Source: Malikia sp. (GTDB taxonomy: Bacteria > Pseudomonadota > Gammaproteobacteria > Burkholderiales > Burkholderiaceae_C). Taken from it: a stretch of 64,000 nucleotides of DNA. Location of the stretch: NCBI RefSeq assembly GCF_028687635.1, contig NZ_JAQTZS010000005.1, forward strand, positions 133,475 to 197,474, read 5' to 3'. The notes under the pieces were generated by a model. It was not told the origin of the DNA and did not search any database. It saw only the letters and a program-made list of their open reading frames with translations. Numbering within the stretch: the stretch's first letter is position 1; each line of letters opens with the position of its first letter. Below, in pieces: positions 1 through 14,300 of the stretch. The position numbers and the translations under genes are program-made.

Positions 1-84
1 AGCTCAGCCGTAAGCTGCGTGGATGAATTCCAGACGGCATAACGACAAAGTATCAAGAAGACACATGGGAGGAAATCACAGAAA

Positions 85-1545
85 ATGTCACACACTCAAT
101 TGAACAAGCCCGTGCTTGCGGCCTGCATGACGCTGATTGCCTTGACAGGCCTGAGTCCTGCTGCCAACGCCGAGCCAGAGAAGGCCCAGGAGATCCCAGC
201 CGTGGCCCCCCCCATCGTAGCCGTGGTTAACGGGGTTGAGATCACGAGCAAGGAACTCGACTACCTGTACGCCCGCACCTCCCCTCCCAATCTGCCAGCT
301 GAAGTGGTCTTGGCGCGCAAGCGTGCCATCTTGACCGAACTCATCAGCAGCGAGGCGCTGGCACAGAAAGCCATCGAGGTAGAGCTGGACAAGACGCCAG
401 AATTCGCCATGGAAATGGCGATTGCCAAGCGATCAGCGCTCGCGGAAAAAGTCGAGCGCCAGATCGTGCGCAAGGGTCCCCAAGTCACGCCACAAAATGC
501 CTTGGACTACATCAACACCAACCCGGGAATGTTTACCGAACGCCAGTTGCTGACACTGGAACGCCTGGACCTGATCAAAACGGACGAGGGACTGCTGGAC
601 AAACTGGACAAGGCCAGTGACAACGGTGCCGGCTTGCAGCGGCTCGAGAAGCTCGCACAGGAATCGCGCGCGGAGACAAAACGCCAGGTGTTCAACAGCT
701 ACAGCGACCGCATGGAGCCTCAACTGCTCAAGGTCATGCTGGCCAAGCCCTACAAGCCAGTCGTTATCAAATTCAATGACGACAAGACCCGGAGCAGTGT
801 GTTTTATGTCCACTCCGCAGTACCCGCCCCGCTGACGGGACAACAGGCTCTACGGGCAGCCGGCCTGGCACTCATGTCGAAACAGGCTCAGTCGACAAGG
901 CAGCAAGGCAGGCAAGCCATCGTCGGCGCGGCCAAGGTCTCCTTTTACGGCGAGTTTGCAGGCACGAAGTTGCAGTCCACAACAGCAGACGGTGAAGACT
1001 TGAAGATGGCTCAACTTTTTACCAAGCCGGTCAGCTTCCAGCGCAAGCTGGCTATCGCTGGTGGGCTGACTGCCGCCGCTACCCTGCTGGTGCTGACCCT
1101 GTTGACGGCCTCACGTTACTGGAGAAGCAGCACGGGCGACCCGAAAGGGCCTGGCACATTGCGGCAGACGCTGCAGGCCATGCCGCTGATGGGTCGCTTG
1201 TTCGGAAAACCTCTCGCTGCGGATGAACTGGCTAAGGTGCTGGCCGCCAGCTCAGCACGCCACCGTGATGAACCAGCCAGCTGGTATGGCAAGCTGCTGG
1301 TACTGGCGGGCCTGGCGGGTGGCTCGGCCATGCTGTTGATCCAGATTTCAGGGGCTTGGCATCGTCTACAGCCGTGGCAGATCGCAACAGTGCTGACCGC
1401 AGGCTTGTTCGCTGGCGCCTTGTTCGGCCTGATCTATGTACGAAGCAGCCTGCGCGACATCAAACGCGAACGCCGCTGGATTCCCGTGTCTGTGACCAGC
1501 GCTCTCCTGATGGGGGTATCAGCGGCAGGCATTGCAATCAACTGA
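85..1545 (+). CDS. EpsD-like peptidyl-prolyl isomerase family protein with C-terminal membrane extension
   Basis: 486 residues. A signal peptide or anchor covers residues 1-29 (Ala-rich, ending ANA). A SurA/PpiC-like helical chaperone region follows (about 40-290, starting near VAVVNGVEITSKELDYLYA), which resembles the EpsD family found in exopolysaccharide clusters. Such proteins are thought to help fold or assemble the periplasmic polysaccharide export machinery. Residues about 320-486 are unusual: four hydrophobic helices (near 324-343, 404-422, 435-453, 468-485) that a standard EpsD of roughly 300 residues lacks. The start follows a GGAGG at the right distance. The partner eps genes would lie left of the window. 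The EpsD assignment comes from overall resemblance; the function of the membrane tail is unknown, and isomerase activity is doubtful. Confidence 0.6.
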   Translation: MSHTQLNKPVLAACMTLIALTGLSPAANAEPEKAQEIPAVAPPIVAVVNGVEITSKELDYLYARTSPPNLPAEVVLARKRAILTELISSEALAQKAIEVELDKTPEFAMEMAIAKRSALAEKVERQIVRKGPQVTPQNALDYINTNPGMFTERQLLTLERLDLIKTDEGLLDKLDKASDNGAGLQRLEKLAQESRAETKRQVFNSYSDRMEPQLLKVMLAKPYKPVVIKFNDDKTRSSVFYVHSAVPAPLTGQQALRAAGLALMSKQAQSTRQQGRQAIVGAAKVSFYGEFAGTKLQSTTADGEDLKMAQLFTKPVSFQRKLAIAGGLTAAATLLVLTLLTASRYWRSSTGDPKGPGTLRQTLQAMPLMGRLFGKPLAADELAKVLAASSARHRDEPASWYGKLLVLAGLAGGSAMLLIQISGAWHRLQPWQIATVLTAGLFAGALFGLIYVRSSLRDIKRERRWIPVSVTSALLMGVSAAGIAIN

Positions 1546-1649
1546 TAAGTTAGACCGTTGAAGTTTTCCGAGCTTGAGGTTTATGCAAGCTGTTGATTTT
1601 ACTAATCTTTAAGAGCTTGAAGCTAGGAAAACATCGGCCGCTCAACTTA
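1546..1649. repeat. imperfect 30-nt inverted repeat after the EpsD-like gene
   Basis: The arms at 1546-1575 and 1620-1649 match at about 22 of 30 positions when one is reverse-complemented. The outer 6 nt and the inner block GTTTTCC plus AGCTT are the conserved parts, separated by a 44-nt loop. The left arm begins directly after the TGA of the upstream gene. It could be a structured 3' end or the end of a degraded insertion sequence, since transposase remnants follow at once. Confidence 0.5.
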
Positions 1650-1671
1650 CGGATCACATGAAATTCTGAGA

Positions 1672-2193
1672 GAATGGCGGCGAAAGCAGCGACGAGGATG
1701 CGTGATGAAGGTGCTCGATGAGCCCACTCGAGACGGCCTGACCCAGCTGAACTTGTGGAGCAACCTGCCGCCCGAGGTCACGGCTCAACAGATTGCCGAC
1801 CTGTACCGCCGCCGCTGGCGCATCGAAGGTCTGTTCGGACGGCTCGAATCGGTGCTGCATAGCGAAATCCGCACGCTGGGCCATCCACGCGCGGCGCTGC
1901 TGGGCTTTGCCACGGCGGTGCTGGCCTACAACGTGTTGTCTCTGCTCAAGCGCTGCATCGAACAGGCTCACCGCGAGCAGGCTCCCGAGCTGGAGGTCTC
2001 GACCTATCACCTGGCAGTCGATGTCGTGAGCGACTACAAAGGCATGCTCATTGCGCTACCGCCTTCGGCGTGGTCTTCGTGGTCCGAAGCCAGCCCGGAG
2101 CACATGGCTGATTATTTGCTGCATCTGGCCCGGTTCGTCTCGCCGCGCAGCGTCGCCACCTCCAAGCGAGGCCCCAAGAAACCCAAGCCCAAG
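1672..2193 (+). mobile_element. IS4-type insertion sequence remnant
   Basis: Only the C-terminal third of the transposase gene remains, including the YxxRW...E motif. The frame can be followed back to about 1627 (stop at 1624) without recognisable transposase sequence upstream of about 1672. The right end is cut by the ISAs1-type remnant. Confidence 0.6.
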
Positions 2194-2841
2194 GGCTGCA
2201 TCGTGACGATCGATGCGATCGGCTGCCAAAAGGACATTGCCGCGCAGATCGTGGCCGCCGGCGGCGACTATGTGCTGGCGGTCAAGGACAACCAGGGCGG
2301 GCTGAGCGAGGCGGTGCAGGACTTCTTCGATGAAGGACAGCGCAGCGGCTTTGGCGACACGCCGCTCGACTGCGTCGAGACGGTGGAGAAGGACCATGGC
2401 CGGCTGGAGACGCGCCGCTACACCTGGATCCCGCGCCTGGACTGGATGGAGCGCCCGCTGCGCAGTCAGTGGAAGAAGCTCGCCGGCGTGGGTCTGGTCG
2501 AGCGCCGGCGTGAGATCGCGGGCAAGGTCAGCGTCGAGCGCTCGTTCTACATCGGCTCCCAGGGCGTCGACTCGGCCCAGACCCAGGCCAAAGCCGCACG
2601 CGGGCACTGGGGGGTGGAAAACCAGTTGCACTGGGTGCTCGACGTGGTGTTTCGCGAGGACGACTGTCGGGTACGGCGTGGACATGCGGCGCGCAACTTC
2701 TCGGCGTTGCGCAAGTTCGCGCTGTCCTTGTTGCGCCAGGACACCCAGTACCCCAAGCGCAGCCTCAACAGCCGGAGTCAAACCGCTGACCGCAATGCCA
2801 GCTACCGCGCGTCTCTGCTCGGGCTACAGCCCCGGGAGTAA
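1702..2841 (+). pseudogene. chimeric frame joining the 3' ends of two different transposase genes
   Basis: 379 codons, open from a GTG. Residues 1 to about 163 match the C-terminal part of an IS4-type DDE transposase: IADLYRRRWRIEGLFGRLE carries the YxxRWxIE element with the catalytic Glu, and the lysine-rich KRGPKKPKPK tail is typical of such proteins. From residue about 165 the sequence becomes the second half of an ISAs1-family transposase: CIVTIDAIGCQKDIAAQI, AVKDNQ, then HWGVENQLHWVLDVVFRED and the usual C-terminus ending RASLLGL. Both parts lack their N-terminal catalytic portions, so neither can be an active enzyme. The join falls near nt 2190-2197 in a lysine-proline rich stretch and happens to keep the frame. 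No complete ends or target duplications were found. Confidence 0.8.
2194..2841 (+). mobile_element. ISAs1-family insertion sequence remnant
   Basis: The last 215 or so codons of an ISAs1-family transposase, running to a natural stop. The conserved block GHWGVENQLHWVLDV is intact. The first half of the element is missing and the left terminal repeat cannot be found. Confidence 0.7.
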
Positions 2842-2900
2842 GTGCGATTGCCCCGCTTGATGATGCCTGCCGATGCCAGATGCCGCCAGGCGCAGGCAAG

Positions 2901-2926
2901 AAAAAAGCCCCTGATTTAAGGGGCTT
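2901..2926 (-). terminator. intrinsic terminator of guaA
   Basis: The stem AAGCCCC/GGGGCTT (2905-2911 with 2920-2926) is followed on the minus strand by a run of T from the A-tract at 2901-2906. It lies about 45 nt past the guaA stop. Confidence 0.85.
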
Positions 2927-2972
2927 GCTGGGGTTTTCTGCCTGGCGCCGCCAGTCAGTGCCAGATGCTAGA

Positions 2973-4592
<1,620 letters not shown>

Positions 4593-4620
4593 GGCGTGGT
4601 AAGGATTGAGCGCTGCAAGA

Positions 4621-4652
4621 AAAGCGAAAAGGCCGTCCAGACTGGACGGCCC
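4621..4652 (-). terminator. intrinsic terminator between guaB and guaA
   Basis: Perfect 9-bp stem GGCCGTCCA/TGGACGGCC (4632-4640 with 4644-4652) and a 3-nt loop. On the minus strand it is followed by TTTTCGCTTTT. It sits 25 nt past the guaB stop and 30 nt before guaA. Confidence 0.8.
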
Positions 4653-4677
4653 CCTGGGGCCAGTTCAGTCGGCCCGG

Positions 4678-6180
<1,503 letters not shown>

Positions 6181-6224
6181 CTAAACTGTACCATCCGCAC
6201 AAAGACGGATCCAGGGAGGACGGT

Positions 6225-6806
6225 ATGAAGGAATTTTCTTCGCTTCGCAACACCAATCGCGCGGGACCGCCTGGCGGCAAGCGGGCCTGGCTGGTGCTGG
6301 CGGCGAGTTGCTGTCTGGCTGCCAGCCCGCTGGCACGGGCCGATTCCGGCTGGCTGTGGCTGGACAGCAGCGGGCACAAGGTCTACAGCGACATGCCGCC
6401 CCCGCCCTCGGTGAGGTCCAGGAACATCCTGCGCCGACCAAACGCCGACATGACCACGCCGCTTCCGCTGTCGGCGGCAGAACCAGCCAACGCCGCTGCG
6501 AGAGCTCAAGCCCCTGCTGGCCAGAATGGTACCGCCTCAAGCCTCGACCGGCCCGCCACGCCAAGCGCGGCGCTGTCGGATGCCGAGCTGCGAACCGCGG
6601 TCGACAAACGCAATGCCGAGATCCGGCTGCAGAACTGCCGGCAGGCGCGCGAGGCGCTGACGACGCTGAGCTCGGAGCTGCCGCTGATCACGACCGACGC
6701 CCAAGGCGAGCCGGTGGCACTCAGCGACGAGGCACGCGCCACCGAGATCCGTCGCCTGCGCCAGGCCGAACAGGACAACTGCAGGCCAAAGGCGGCCGCT
6801 CAGTAA
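6225..6806 (+). CDS. DUF4124 domain-containing secreted protein
   Basis: 193 residues. A signal peptide is visible (basic start, hydrophobic 21-36, cleavage probably after PLARA). Next comes a short DUF4124-like segment, WLWLDSSGHKVYSDMPPPP, whose tryptophan and K-x-Y-S-D-x-P pattern defines that family. The middle is a low-complexity Ala/Pro linker and the end a charged helical region (about 120-190) with two cysteines. It is periplasmic or envelope-associated, and no biochemical role is known for the family. The start is well supported by GGGAGGA a few bases upstream. The 3' end overlaps the end of rnfH by 7 nt (convergent). Confidence 0.75.
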   Translation: MKEFSSLRNTNRAGPPGGKRAWLVLAASCCLAASPLARADSGWLWLDSSGHKVYSDMPPPPSVRSRNILRRPNADMTTPLPLSAAEPANAAARAQAPAGQNGTASSLDRPATPSAALSDAELRTAVDKRNAEIRLQNCRQAREALTTLSSELPLITTDAQGEPVALSDEARATEIRRLRQAEQDNCRPKAAAQ

Positions 6807-7132
6807 CCCCACTTGGCGCCTGGGCGGCGCTGCGCGAACAGACCCGCCGTCTTGGCACCCTGGAACTTGAAACGCTCGCGCCGGGCCACCTTGGGGTCAA
6901 CGCGCAGCGGGCGCCAAAACTCGACGCGGTCGCGCTCGCGCAAGACCGCCTCGCGCGGCGCCTTGCGTCCCCAGATGCCGCAGCTGACCGATGCCTCGCA
7001 GCCCAGTTCAGGATGCGGGTCGAGCCAGCCGCTCAGGCGCAAGGCGTCATCCAACGTGCTGCCGGTGGGCAGTTCGAGTTCGCGCTCAAGCACTTGGCGC
7101 GCTGCCGGCGAGTAGACCAGGGTGACCTTCAT
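6800..7132 (-). CDS. rnfH: RnfH (RatB) family protein
   Basis: 110 residues with a ubiquitin-like fold: an N-terminal beta strand (MKVTLVYSP), then the family block GIWGRKAPREAVLRERDRVE and PLRVDPK. RnfH/UPF0125 proteins are small and of unclear role. In many proteobacteria they sit directly after ratA, as here (3-nt gap). The basic C-terminal tail after PLRVDPKVARRER is longer than in E. coli. Confidence 0.9.
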   Translation of the reverse strand: MKVTLVYSPAARQVLERELELPTGSTLDDALRLSGWLDPHPELGCEASVSCGIWGRKAPREAVLRERDRVEFWRPLRVDPKVARRERFKFQGAKTAGLFAQRRPGAKWGY

Positions 7133-7135
7133 GCT

Positions 7136-7582
7136 TCAGGCTTCGCCATAGACCTGGTCGGCGCGCTTGACGAAGGCATCGACCAGGCTGCCGGCGATCT
7201 TGTCGAACACCGGCCCGACCAGCGACTCCAGCGTGCGGCTCGAGAAGGCATAGTTGAGGGTGAACAGGATCTTGCAGGCCTTTTGCTCCGGGCCGCCCAG
7301 CGGGATGAACTCCCAGGTGCCGTCCAGCTGCGAAAACGGCCCATCGACCAGCTCCAGCTTGATGCTGCGCCCCTCGACATGGGTGTTGCGGGTGGTGAAA
7401 CTCTTCCTGATGCCGCTGATGGACATGCCGACGCGGGCGACGACGACCTCGCCCTGCTCCTCGAGCACAGCGCCTTCGTTGCACCAGGGCAAGAATTCGG
7501 GATAACGGGACACATCGGCCACCAACGCGAACATTTCGGACGCGCCGTGCCAGAGCAATACAGTTTTGTTTACGCTTTTCAT
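7136..7582 (-). CDS. ratA: RatA-type START-domain protein
   Basis: 148 residues with a START/polyketide-cyclase-like fold: opening [20 protein letters not shown], the family block YPEFLPWC, and a C-terminal helix [19 protein letters not shown]. coli RatA can bind the 50S subunit and block subunit joining. The same family is related to COQ10-type ubiquinone-binding proteins, so toxin activity here is not certain. It forms an operon with rnfH and is divergent from smpB, the standard arrangement in beta- and gammaproteobacteria. Confidence 0.9.
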   Translation of the reverse strand: MKSVNKTVLLWHGASEMFALVADVSRYPEFLPWCNEGAVLEEQGEVVVARVGMSISGIRKSFTTRNTHVEGRSIKLELVDGPFSQLDGTWEFIPLGGPEQKACKILFTLNYAFSSRTLESLVGPVFDKIAGSLVDAFVKRADQVYGEA

Positions 7583-7638
7583 ACAATCGCCGATCGCCCC
7601 GGCATTGTATGGGTCCGAGGCACCCCCATTTGAGCAGC

Positions 7639-8124
7639 ATGGCTACAAACAAGAAATCCACCGCCGCGAGCGACTCGCGCATCGCCGACAACAAGAAGGC
7701 CGTCTTCAACTACCACATCGAGGAGCGGTACGAGTGCGGCATGGTGCTCGAAGGCTGGGAGGTCAAGGCCCTGCGCGAGGGCAAGGTCCAGCTGACCGAC
7801 GGCTATGTGCTGATCCGCGAGGGCGAGCTGTTCCTGATCGGCTGCCAGGTCAACCCGCTGCGCGGCTCCTCGGCCTTCGTGAGCACCGACAGCGCCCGCA
7901 TCAAGAAGCTGCTGCTGCACCGCGAGGAGATCAAGCGCCTGGTCGGCAAGGTCGAACAGAAGGGCTACACCCTGGTGCCGCTCAACCTGCATTGGAAGAA
8001 CGGACGGGTCAAGTGCGAGATCGCGCTGGCCAAGGGCAAGGCCGAGCACGACAAGCGCGACACGATCAAGGAACGCGAAGGCAAGCGCGAGGTCGAGCGC
8101 GCGCTCAAGAGCCGCAACCGCTGA
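7639..8124 (+). CDS. smpB: SsrA-binding protein SmpB
   Basis: 161 residues from the chosen ATG. It binds tmRNA and brings it to stalled ribosomes for trans-translation. Family landmarks are [34 protein letters not shown], and the basic C-terminal tail ([19 protein letters not shown]), which becomes ordered in the mRNA channel. An in-frame ATG at 7609 would add ten residues ([10 protein letters not shown]) unlike the family, so 7639 is preferred, although neither start has a strong ribosome binding site. tmRNA itself is not in the window. Confidence 0.95.
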   Translation: MATNKKSTAASDSRIADNKKAVFNYHIEERYECGMVLEGWEVKALREGKVQLTDGYVLIREGELFLIGCQVNPLRGSSAFVSTDSARIKKLLLHREEIKRLVGKVEQKGYTLVPLNLHWKNGRVKCEIALAKGKAEHDKRDTIKEREGKREVERALKSRNR

Positions 8125-8183
8125 ACGCGGACCAGCCCCTTGGACGGCATCGGACCACCGATGCCACCACAGGAGGCAGGAAC

Positions 8184-8222
8184 CCGGTCGGGGTGCGCTG
8201 CACAGCAGCACGCCCCGGCCGG
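8184..8222. terminator. strong hairpin between convergent smpB and typA
   Basis: An 18-nt arm (8184-8201) pairs with 8205-8222 at 17 of 18 positions, including two G-U pairs, with a 3-nt loop. There is no T-run on either side. Its position between two convergent genes suggests a two-way 3'-end structure. Confidence 0.6.
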
Positions 8223-8232
8223 TAGAGGACCA

Positions 8233-10052
<1,820 letters not shown>

Positions 10053-10056
<4 letters not shown>

Positions 10057-11024
10057 GATTGGCTCTCCAGGATTTGTTGAATTTCGATAGGGCTCAACAG
10101 ACGCCCTGGGATCAGTTCGCCGGCCTCGACCTGGGCGGTGCCCAGCAAGGCGGCAGGATGATCGGCATAAACGGCGACCTGCGCGGCATCGGGCCAGGGG
10201 CCGCGACGGCGCATGCCGCTGAGGAAACGGCCTGCATTTTGCTCGTCGAGCGTGACGCGCTCATGGCGAGCCAGCAGGCGGTCGACCGGCAGCAGGGCGC
10301 TCAGGCGCTCGCTATCGGCCATGGATTCGATGGATTCGATCGAAATGCACTGTGAAAGTTCAAATTCGCCCGTTTGGGTGCGGCGCAGCGCCGACAGGTG
10401 AGCCCCGCAGCCCAGCGCCCGGCCGATGTCCTCGGCCAGGGTGCGGACGTAAGTGCCCTTGCTGCAGAGCACCTGCAATTCGAGTTCGATCTGCTCGCCC
10501 TGCCCCTCTGTCTGCGGCAGCAGGCGCAGCGACAGCTCGCGAATCACGATCTGGCGCGGCTCGCGCTCGACTTCGATACCGGCGCGGGCGTACTCGTAGA
10601 GCGCCTTGCCGTCCTTCTTGAGCGCGCTGTACATCGGCGGCAGCTGGCTGATCGGACCCGTGAAGCGGACCGCCAGCGCGTGCAGCCTGTCTGGTGTCAG
10701 CAGATCGAGGTCCACCGCGACGGTCGAGCTGATCTCGCCCTCCAGGTCACCGGTGCTGGTCGTGGCGCCCAGGCGCAGCACGGCCGTGTAGCCCTTGTCG
10801 GCGTCGAGATGCAGCTGGCTGAACTTGGTCGCCGCGCCGAAGCACAGCGGCAGCACGCCAGTGGCCAGCGGATCGAGGGTGCCGGTATGTCCGGCCTTCT
10901 CGGCCCGCAGCAGCCACTTGACCTTCTGCAAGGCCTGGTTGCTGGAGAGACCGATGGGCTTGTCGAGCAGCACCACCCCGTGCACGGGGCGACGCTGCAC
11001 CCGTGCGCGAGGTGCGGTCGTCAT
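10053..11024 (-). CDS. truB: tRNA pseudouridine(55) synthase
   Basis: 323 residues. It makes pseudouridine 55 in the T-loop of tRNAs. The catalytic motif HTGTLDPLATGVLPL contains Asp51. Other family segments are DKGYTAVLRLG and CSKGTYVRTLAEDIG. The C-terminal part (after about 240) is PUA-like. It is one nt after rbfA and overlaps typA by 4 nt, pointing to translational coupling. Confidence 0.97.
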
Positions 11025-11025
11025 C

Positions 11026-11394
11026 TCAGTCCTCGTCCTTGGAACGGGATGCGACCGCCTTGGCGATCAGGGAACTCATGTCGGCCGCACGCTCGGAGGT
11101 GCGGTCGAAATGGAAATGCAGCGTCGGCACGGTATGGATGTGCAGGCGCTTGAACAGGCCGTTGCGCAGGAAACCGGCGGCCTGGTTCAAGGCCGCCTCG
11201 GTGTCCTGCGGATTACCCGTCAGCAGGCTGAACCAGATCTTGGCATGAGCGTAATCAGGCGTGACTTCCACGGCCTGCAACGTGATCATGCCCAGACGCG
11301 GGTCCTTGAGCTCGCGGATCAGCTCGGTCAGATCACGCTGGATCTGATCGGCGACCTTGAAACTGCGGTGGGTCGATGACTTCTTGGTGGCCAT
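11026..11394 (-). CDS. rbfA: 30S ribosome-binding factor A
   Basis: 122 residues with a type II KH fold: the opening [20 protein letters not shown] and the [24 protein letters not shown] segment are typical. It binds 16S rRNA and assists late 30S maturation and cold adaptation. It is separated by 3 nt from infB and by 1 nt from truB. Confidence 0.96.
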   Translation of the reverse strand: MATKKSSTHRSFKVADQIQRDLTELIRELKDPRLGMITLQAVEVTPDYAHAKIWFSLLTGNPQDTEAALNQAAGFLRNGLFKRLHIHTVPTLHFHFDRTSERAADMSSLIAKAVASRSKDED

Positions 11395-11397
11395 GAC

Positions 11398-14271
11398 TTA
11401 CAGCGTGCGAGCGATTTCCTTGATCTCGAAGACTTCGAGGATGTCGCCTTCCTTGATGTCGTTGTAGTTCTTGAGCTTGATGCCGCACTCGAAGCCTTCC
11501 TTGACTTCCTTGACGTCGTCCTTCATGCGCTTCAGGGACTCGAGCTCGCCGGTGTAGACCACCACGTTCTCGCGCAGCAGGCGGAAATGCGCGTTGCGGG
11601 TGACATGACCGTGGGTGATCATACAGCCCGCGATGGTGCCGATCTTGGTCGCGACGATCACGTTGCGGATCTCGGCGGTACCGATGATTTCCTCGCGCTT
11701 CTCCGGAGCCAGCATGCCCGACATCGCGGCCTTCAACTCATCGACGGCGTCGTAGATGATGTTGTAGTAATGGATCTGGACATCGTTGCCCTCGGCCAGC
11801 TTGCGCGCGCCGACTTCGGCCCGCACGTTGAAGCCGATCACGATCGCCTTGGAGGCGATCGCCAGGTTGATGTCCGACTCGCTGATGCCGCCCACGCCGG
11901 CGTAGACCAGCTGGACGCGGATCTCTTCGGTCGAGAGCTTGAGCAGCGAGGCGGCCAGCGCTTCCTGCGAGCCCTGCACGTCGGACTTGATGATGATGGG
12001 CAGGGTCTGGACCTCGCCGGCCGACATGTCGGAGAAGATGTTCTCCATCTTGGCGGCCTGCTGGCGGGCCAGCTTGGTGTTGCGGAACTTGCCGGCGCGG
12101 TAGGTCGCGATTTCACGGGCACGGCGCTCGTCGAGCATGACCATGAAATCGTCGCCAGCCTGCGGCACTTCGGCCAGGCCCTGGATCTCGACCGGAATCG
12201 ACGGACCGGCTTCCTTGGTCGGCTTGCCGTTCTCGTCGAGCATGGCGCGCACGCGGCCCGAAGTCTGGCCTGCCAGCACCACGTCGCCGACCTTGAGCGT
12301 GCCGGACTGCACCAGCACGGTCGCGACCGCGCCCTTGCCCTTGTCGAGGCGGGCCTCGATCACCAGGCCCTTGGCGTTGGCGGCCACCGGTGCCTTGAGC
12401 TCCAGGATCTCGGCCTGCAGCAACACCTGCTCCAGCAGCGCATCGATGCCTTCGCCGGTCTTGGCCGACACGCCCATGAAAGGCACGTCACCACCGAATT
12501 CTTCCGGCACGACGGATTCAGCCACCAGCTCGGAACGCACGCGCTCCAGGTTGATGCCGGGCTTGTCGATCTTGGTCAGCGCCACGACCATTGGTACATT
12601 GGCCGCCTTCGCGTGCTTGATGGCTTCCTTGGTCTGCGGCATGACGCCGTCGTCGGCGGCACAGACCAGGATCACGATGTCGGTCGCCTGGGCACCGCGG
12701 GCACGCATGGCCGTGAAGGCCTCGTGACCCGGGGTGTCGAGGAAGGACACCATGCCGCGCGGGGTTTCCACGTGGTAGGCGCCGATATGCTGGGTGATGC
12801 CGCCGGCTTCGCCGGATGCCACCTTGGTGCGGCGGATGTAGTCGAGCAGCGAGGTCTTGCCATGGTCGACGTGACCCATGACGGTCACGACCGGGGCGCG
12901 CGGCAGCAGCTCGGCGTGGACGGCCACGTCCTCGTCGGTGAAGGCTTCCGGATCATCCAGTGCCGCGACGACAGCCTTGTGGCCGAGTTCTTCCACCAGG
13001 ATCATGGCGGTGTCCTGGTCCAGCGGCTGGTTGATGGTGGCCATCTGGCCCAGCTTCATCAGCTGCTTGATGACCTCGGACGACTTCAGGCTCATCTTGT
13101 GGGCCAGTTCCGCGACCGTGATGGTCTCGGGCACATGGACCTCGATCACCTTGGCATCGACCGCCGGCACGAAGGACGATGCCCCCTGGTTGCGGTCATC
13201 ACGGCCGCCACGGCGACCGCCACCCTTCGGGCCGGCACGCCAATTGCTGCCGCCCGGGCGGCCACCACCGGTGTCGCCACGGGTCTTGATTTCCTTCTTC
13301 TTGTTCGCATCGTCCTTCCAGGTGGAGGACAGATTCTCGGACTTGACTTCCTTCTTGCCTGCGGCGCCGGGTGCGGCGGCAGCAGCGGCAGCGGTCTGGC
13401 CGGGCTTGGCGCCGCCAGCGGGCTTGAGCGTGCCCTTTGCAACAGCCGGAGCCGCGGCGGGCTTGGGCTCCTCGGGCTTCTTGGCCACCAGCACCTTCTT
13501 GGGCGCGGACATCATGGCGCGGATGGCTTCGGCCTCGGCCAGTGCCTTGCGGCGGCGATCCTCGAGATCCTTGGCGCGGTCGGCCTCGGCCTTCTTGGCG
13601 GCATCGGCCAGGGCCTTGGCCTCGGATTCAGCCTTGGCCTTGGTGGCGGCGATCTGGGCGGCGTGCTCGGCGCGCTCGGCGGCCAGCTTGGCCTGGGCCT
13701 CGCGCTCGGCGGCAGTGCGGGCTGCGACTTGCTGCAGGTACTCGGCCTCGCGGCGCGCGGCGGCCTCCTCGGCTTCGCGCTTGCGGGCAGCAGCGTCCTC
13801 GGCATCACGCTGGACGGCAGCCTTCACCTCGGCTTGCTCGCGCTGCTGACGCTGCTGAGCCAGCTCGACTTCCTGCAGCTCGATCGACTCGGCTTGGCGA
13901 CGCGCTTCTTCTTCGCGGCGCACCAGCTCCTCGGTCTGGGCGGCGTTGGCTTCACCCTCGACCGGCTCGTCGTCACGCTTGATGAAAGTGCGCTTCTTGC
14001 GCACCTCGACCTGGATGGTGCGAGCGCGGCCGGTGCCATCGGCCTGCTTGATCTCGCTGGTGGACTTCTTGGTCAGAGTGATCTTCTTTCGTTCGCCACT
14101 GGCAGTGCCGTGGGCGGCCTGCAGGTAGCCCAGCAGTTTCTGCTTGTCGGTCTCGGTCAGCATGTCGTTGCCGGCACGCTTGTCGACGCCAGCATTGGAC
14201 AGCTGTTCGAGGAGGATGGAAGTGGGTTTGCCGAGTTCGGCGGCAAATTCTGCGACGGTATTGCTAGACAT
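11398..14271 (-). CDS. infB: translation initiation factor IF-2
   Basis: 957 residues, the long beta/gammaproteobacterial form. Order: an IF2_N domain at 1-50; a highly charged Ala/Glu/Arg coiled-coil at about 110-255; a Lys/Gly/Pro-rich linker to about 360; a second IF2_N-type helical segment (about 375-430); the G domain with [14 protein letters not shown] near 464, [15 protein letters not shown] and NKTD-type ALTKIDKP; then domains II, III and the C-terminal fMet-tRNA binding domain. The ribosome binding site is GGAG about 10 nt upstream of ATG. It lies 29 nt after nusA in the conserved operon. Confidence 0.98.
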   Translation of the reverse strand: MSSNTVAEFAAELGKPTSILLEQLSNAGVDKRAGNDMLTETDKQKLLGYLQAAHGTASGERKKITLTKKSTSEIKQADGTGRARTIQVEVRKKRTFIKRDDEPVEGEANAAQTEELVRREEEARRQAESIELQEVELAQQRQQREQAEVKAAVQRDAEDAAARKREAEEAAARREAEYLQQVAARTAAEREAQAKLAAERAEHAAQIAATKAKAESEAKALADAAKKAEADRAKDLEDRRRKALAEAEAIRAMMSAPKKVLVAKKPEEPKPAAAPAVAKGTLKPAGGAKPGQTAAAAAAAPGAAGKKEVKSENLSSTWKDDANKKKEIKTRGDTGGGRPGGSNWRAGPKGGGRRGGRDDRNQGASSFVPAVDAKVIEVHVPETITVAELAHKMSLKSSEVIKQLMKLGQMATINQPLDQDTAMILVEELGHKAVVAALDDPEAFTDEDVAVHAELLPRAPVVTVMGHVDHGKTSLLDYIRRTKVASGEAGGITQHIGAYHVETPRGMVSFLDTPGHEAFTAMRARGAQATDIVILVCAADDGVMPQTKEAIKHAKAANVPMVVALTKIDKPGINLERVRSELVAESVVPEEFGGDVPFMGVSAKTGEGIDALLEQVLLQAEILELKAPVAANAKGLVIEARLDKGKGAVATVLVQSGTLKVGDVVLAGQTSGRVRAMLDENGKPTKEAGPSIPVEIQGLAEVPQAGDDFMVMLDERRAREIATYRAGKFRNTKLARQQAAKMENIFSDMSAGEVQTLPIIIKSDVQGSQEALAASLLKLSTEEIRVQLVYAGVGGISESDINLAIASKAIVIGFNVRAEVGARKLAEGNDVQIHYYNIIYDAVDELKAAMSGMLAPEKREEIIGTAEIRNVIVATKIGTIAGCMITHGHVTRNAHFRLLRENVVVYTGELESLKRMKDDVKEVKEGFECGIKLKNYNDIKEGDILEVFEIKEIARTL

Positions 14272-14300
14272 ATGAATAATTCTCCGTAAGGCCTCCGCGA

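Noticed and set aside
1702..2841. Complete active transposase
   Set aside because: Both halves lack the N-terminal catalytic region and belong to different families.
7136..7582. RatA with RnfH as a toxin-antitoxin pair
   Set aside because: The historic naming does not show antitoxin function for RnfH, and RatA relatives act in ubiquinone or ribosome biology, so no toxin-antitoxin system is claimed.
11587..14289. 900-codon open frame opposite infB
   Set aside because: Antisense shadow of a conserved gene; the product is a Leu/Gly/His-rich string without domains.
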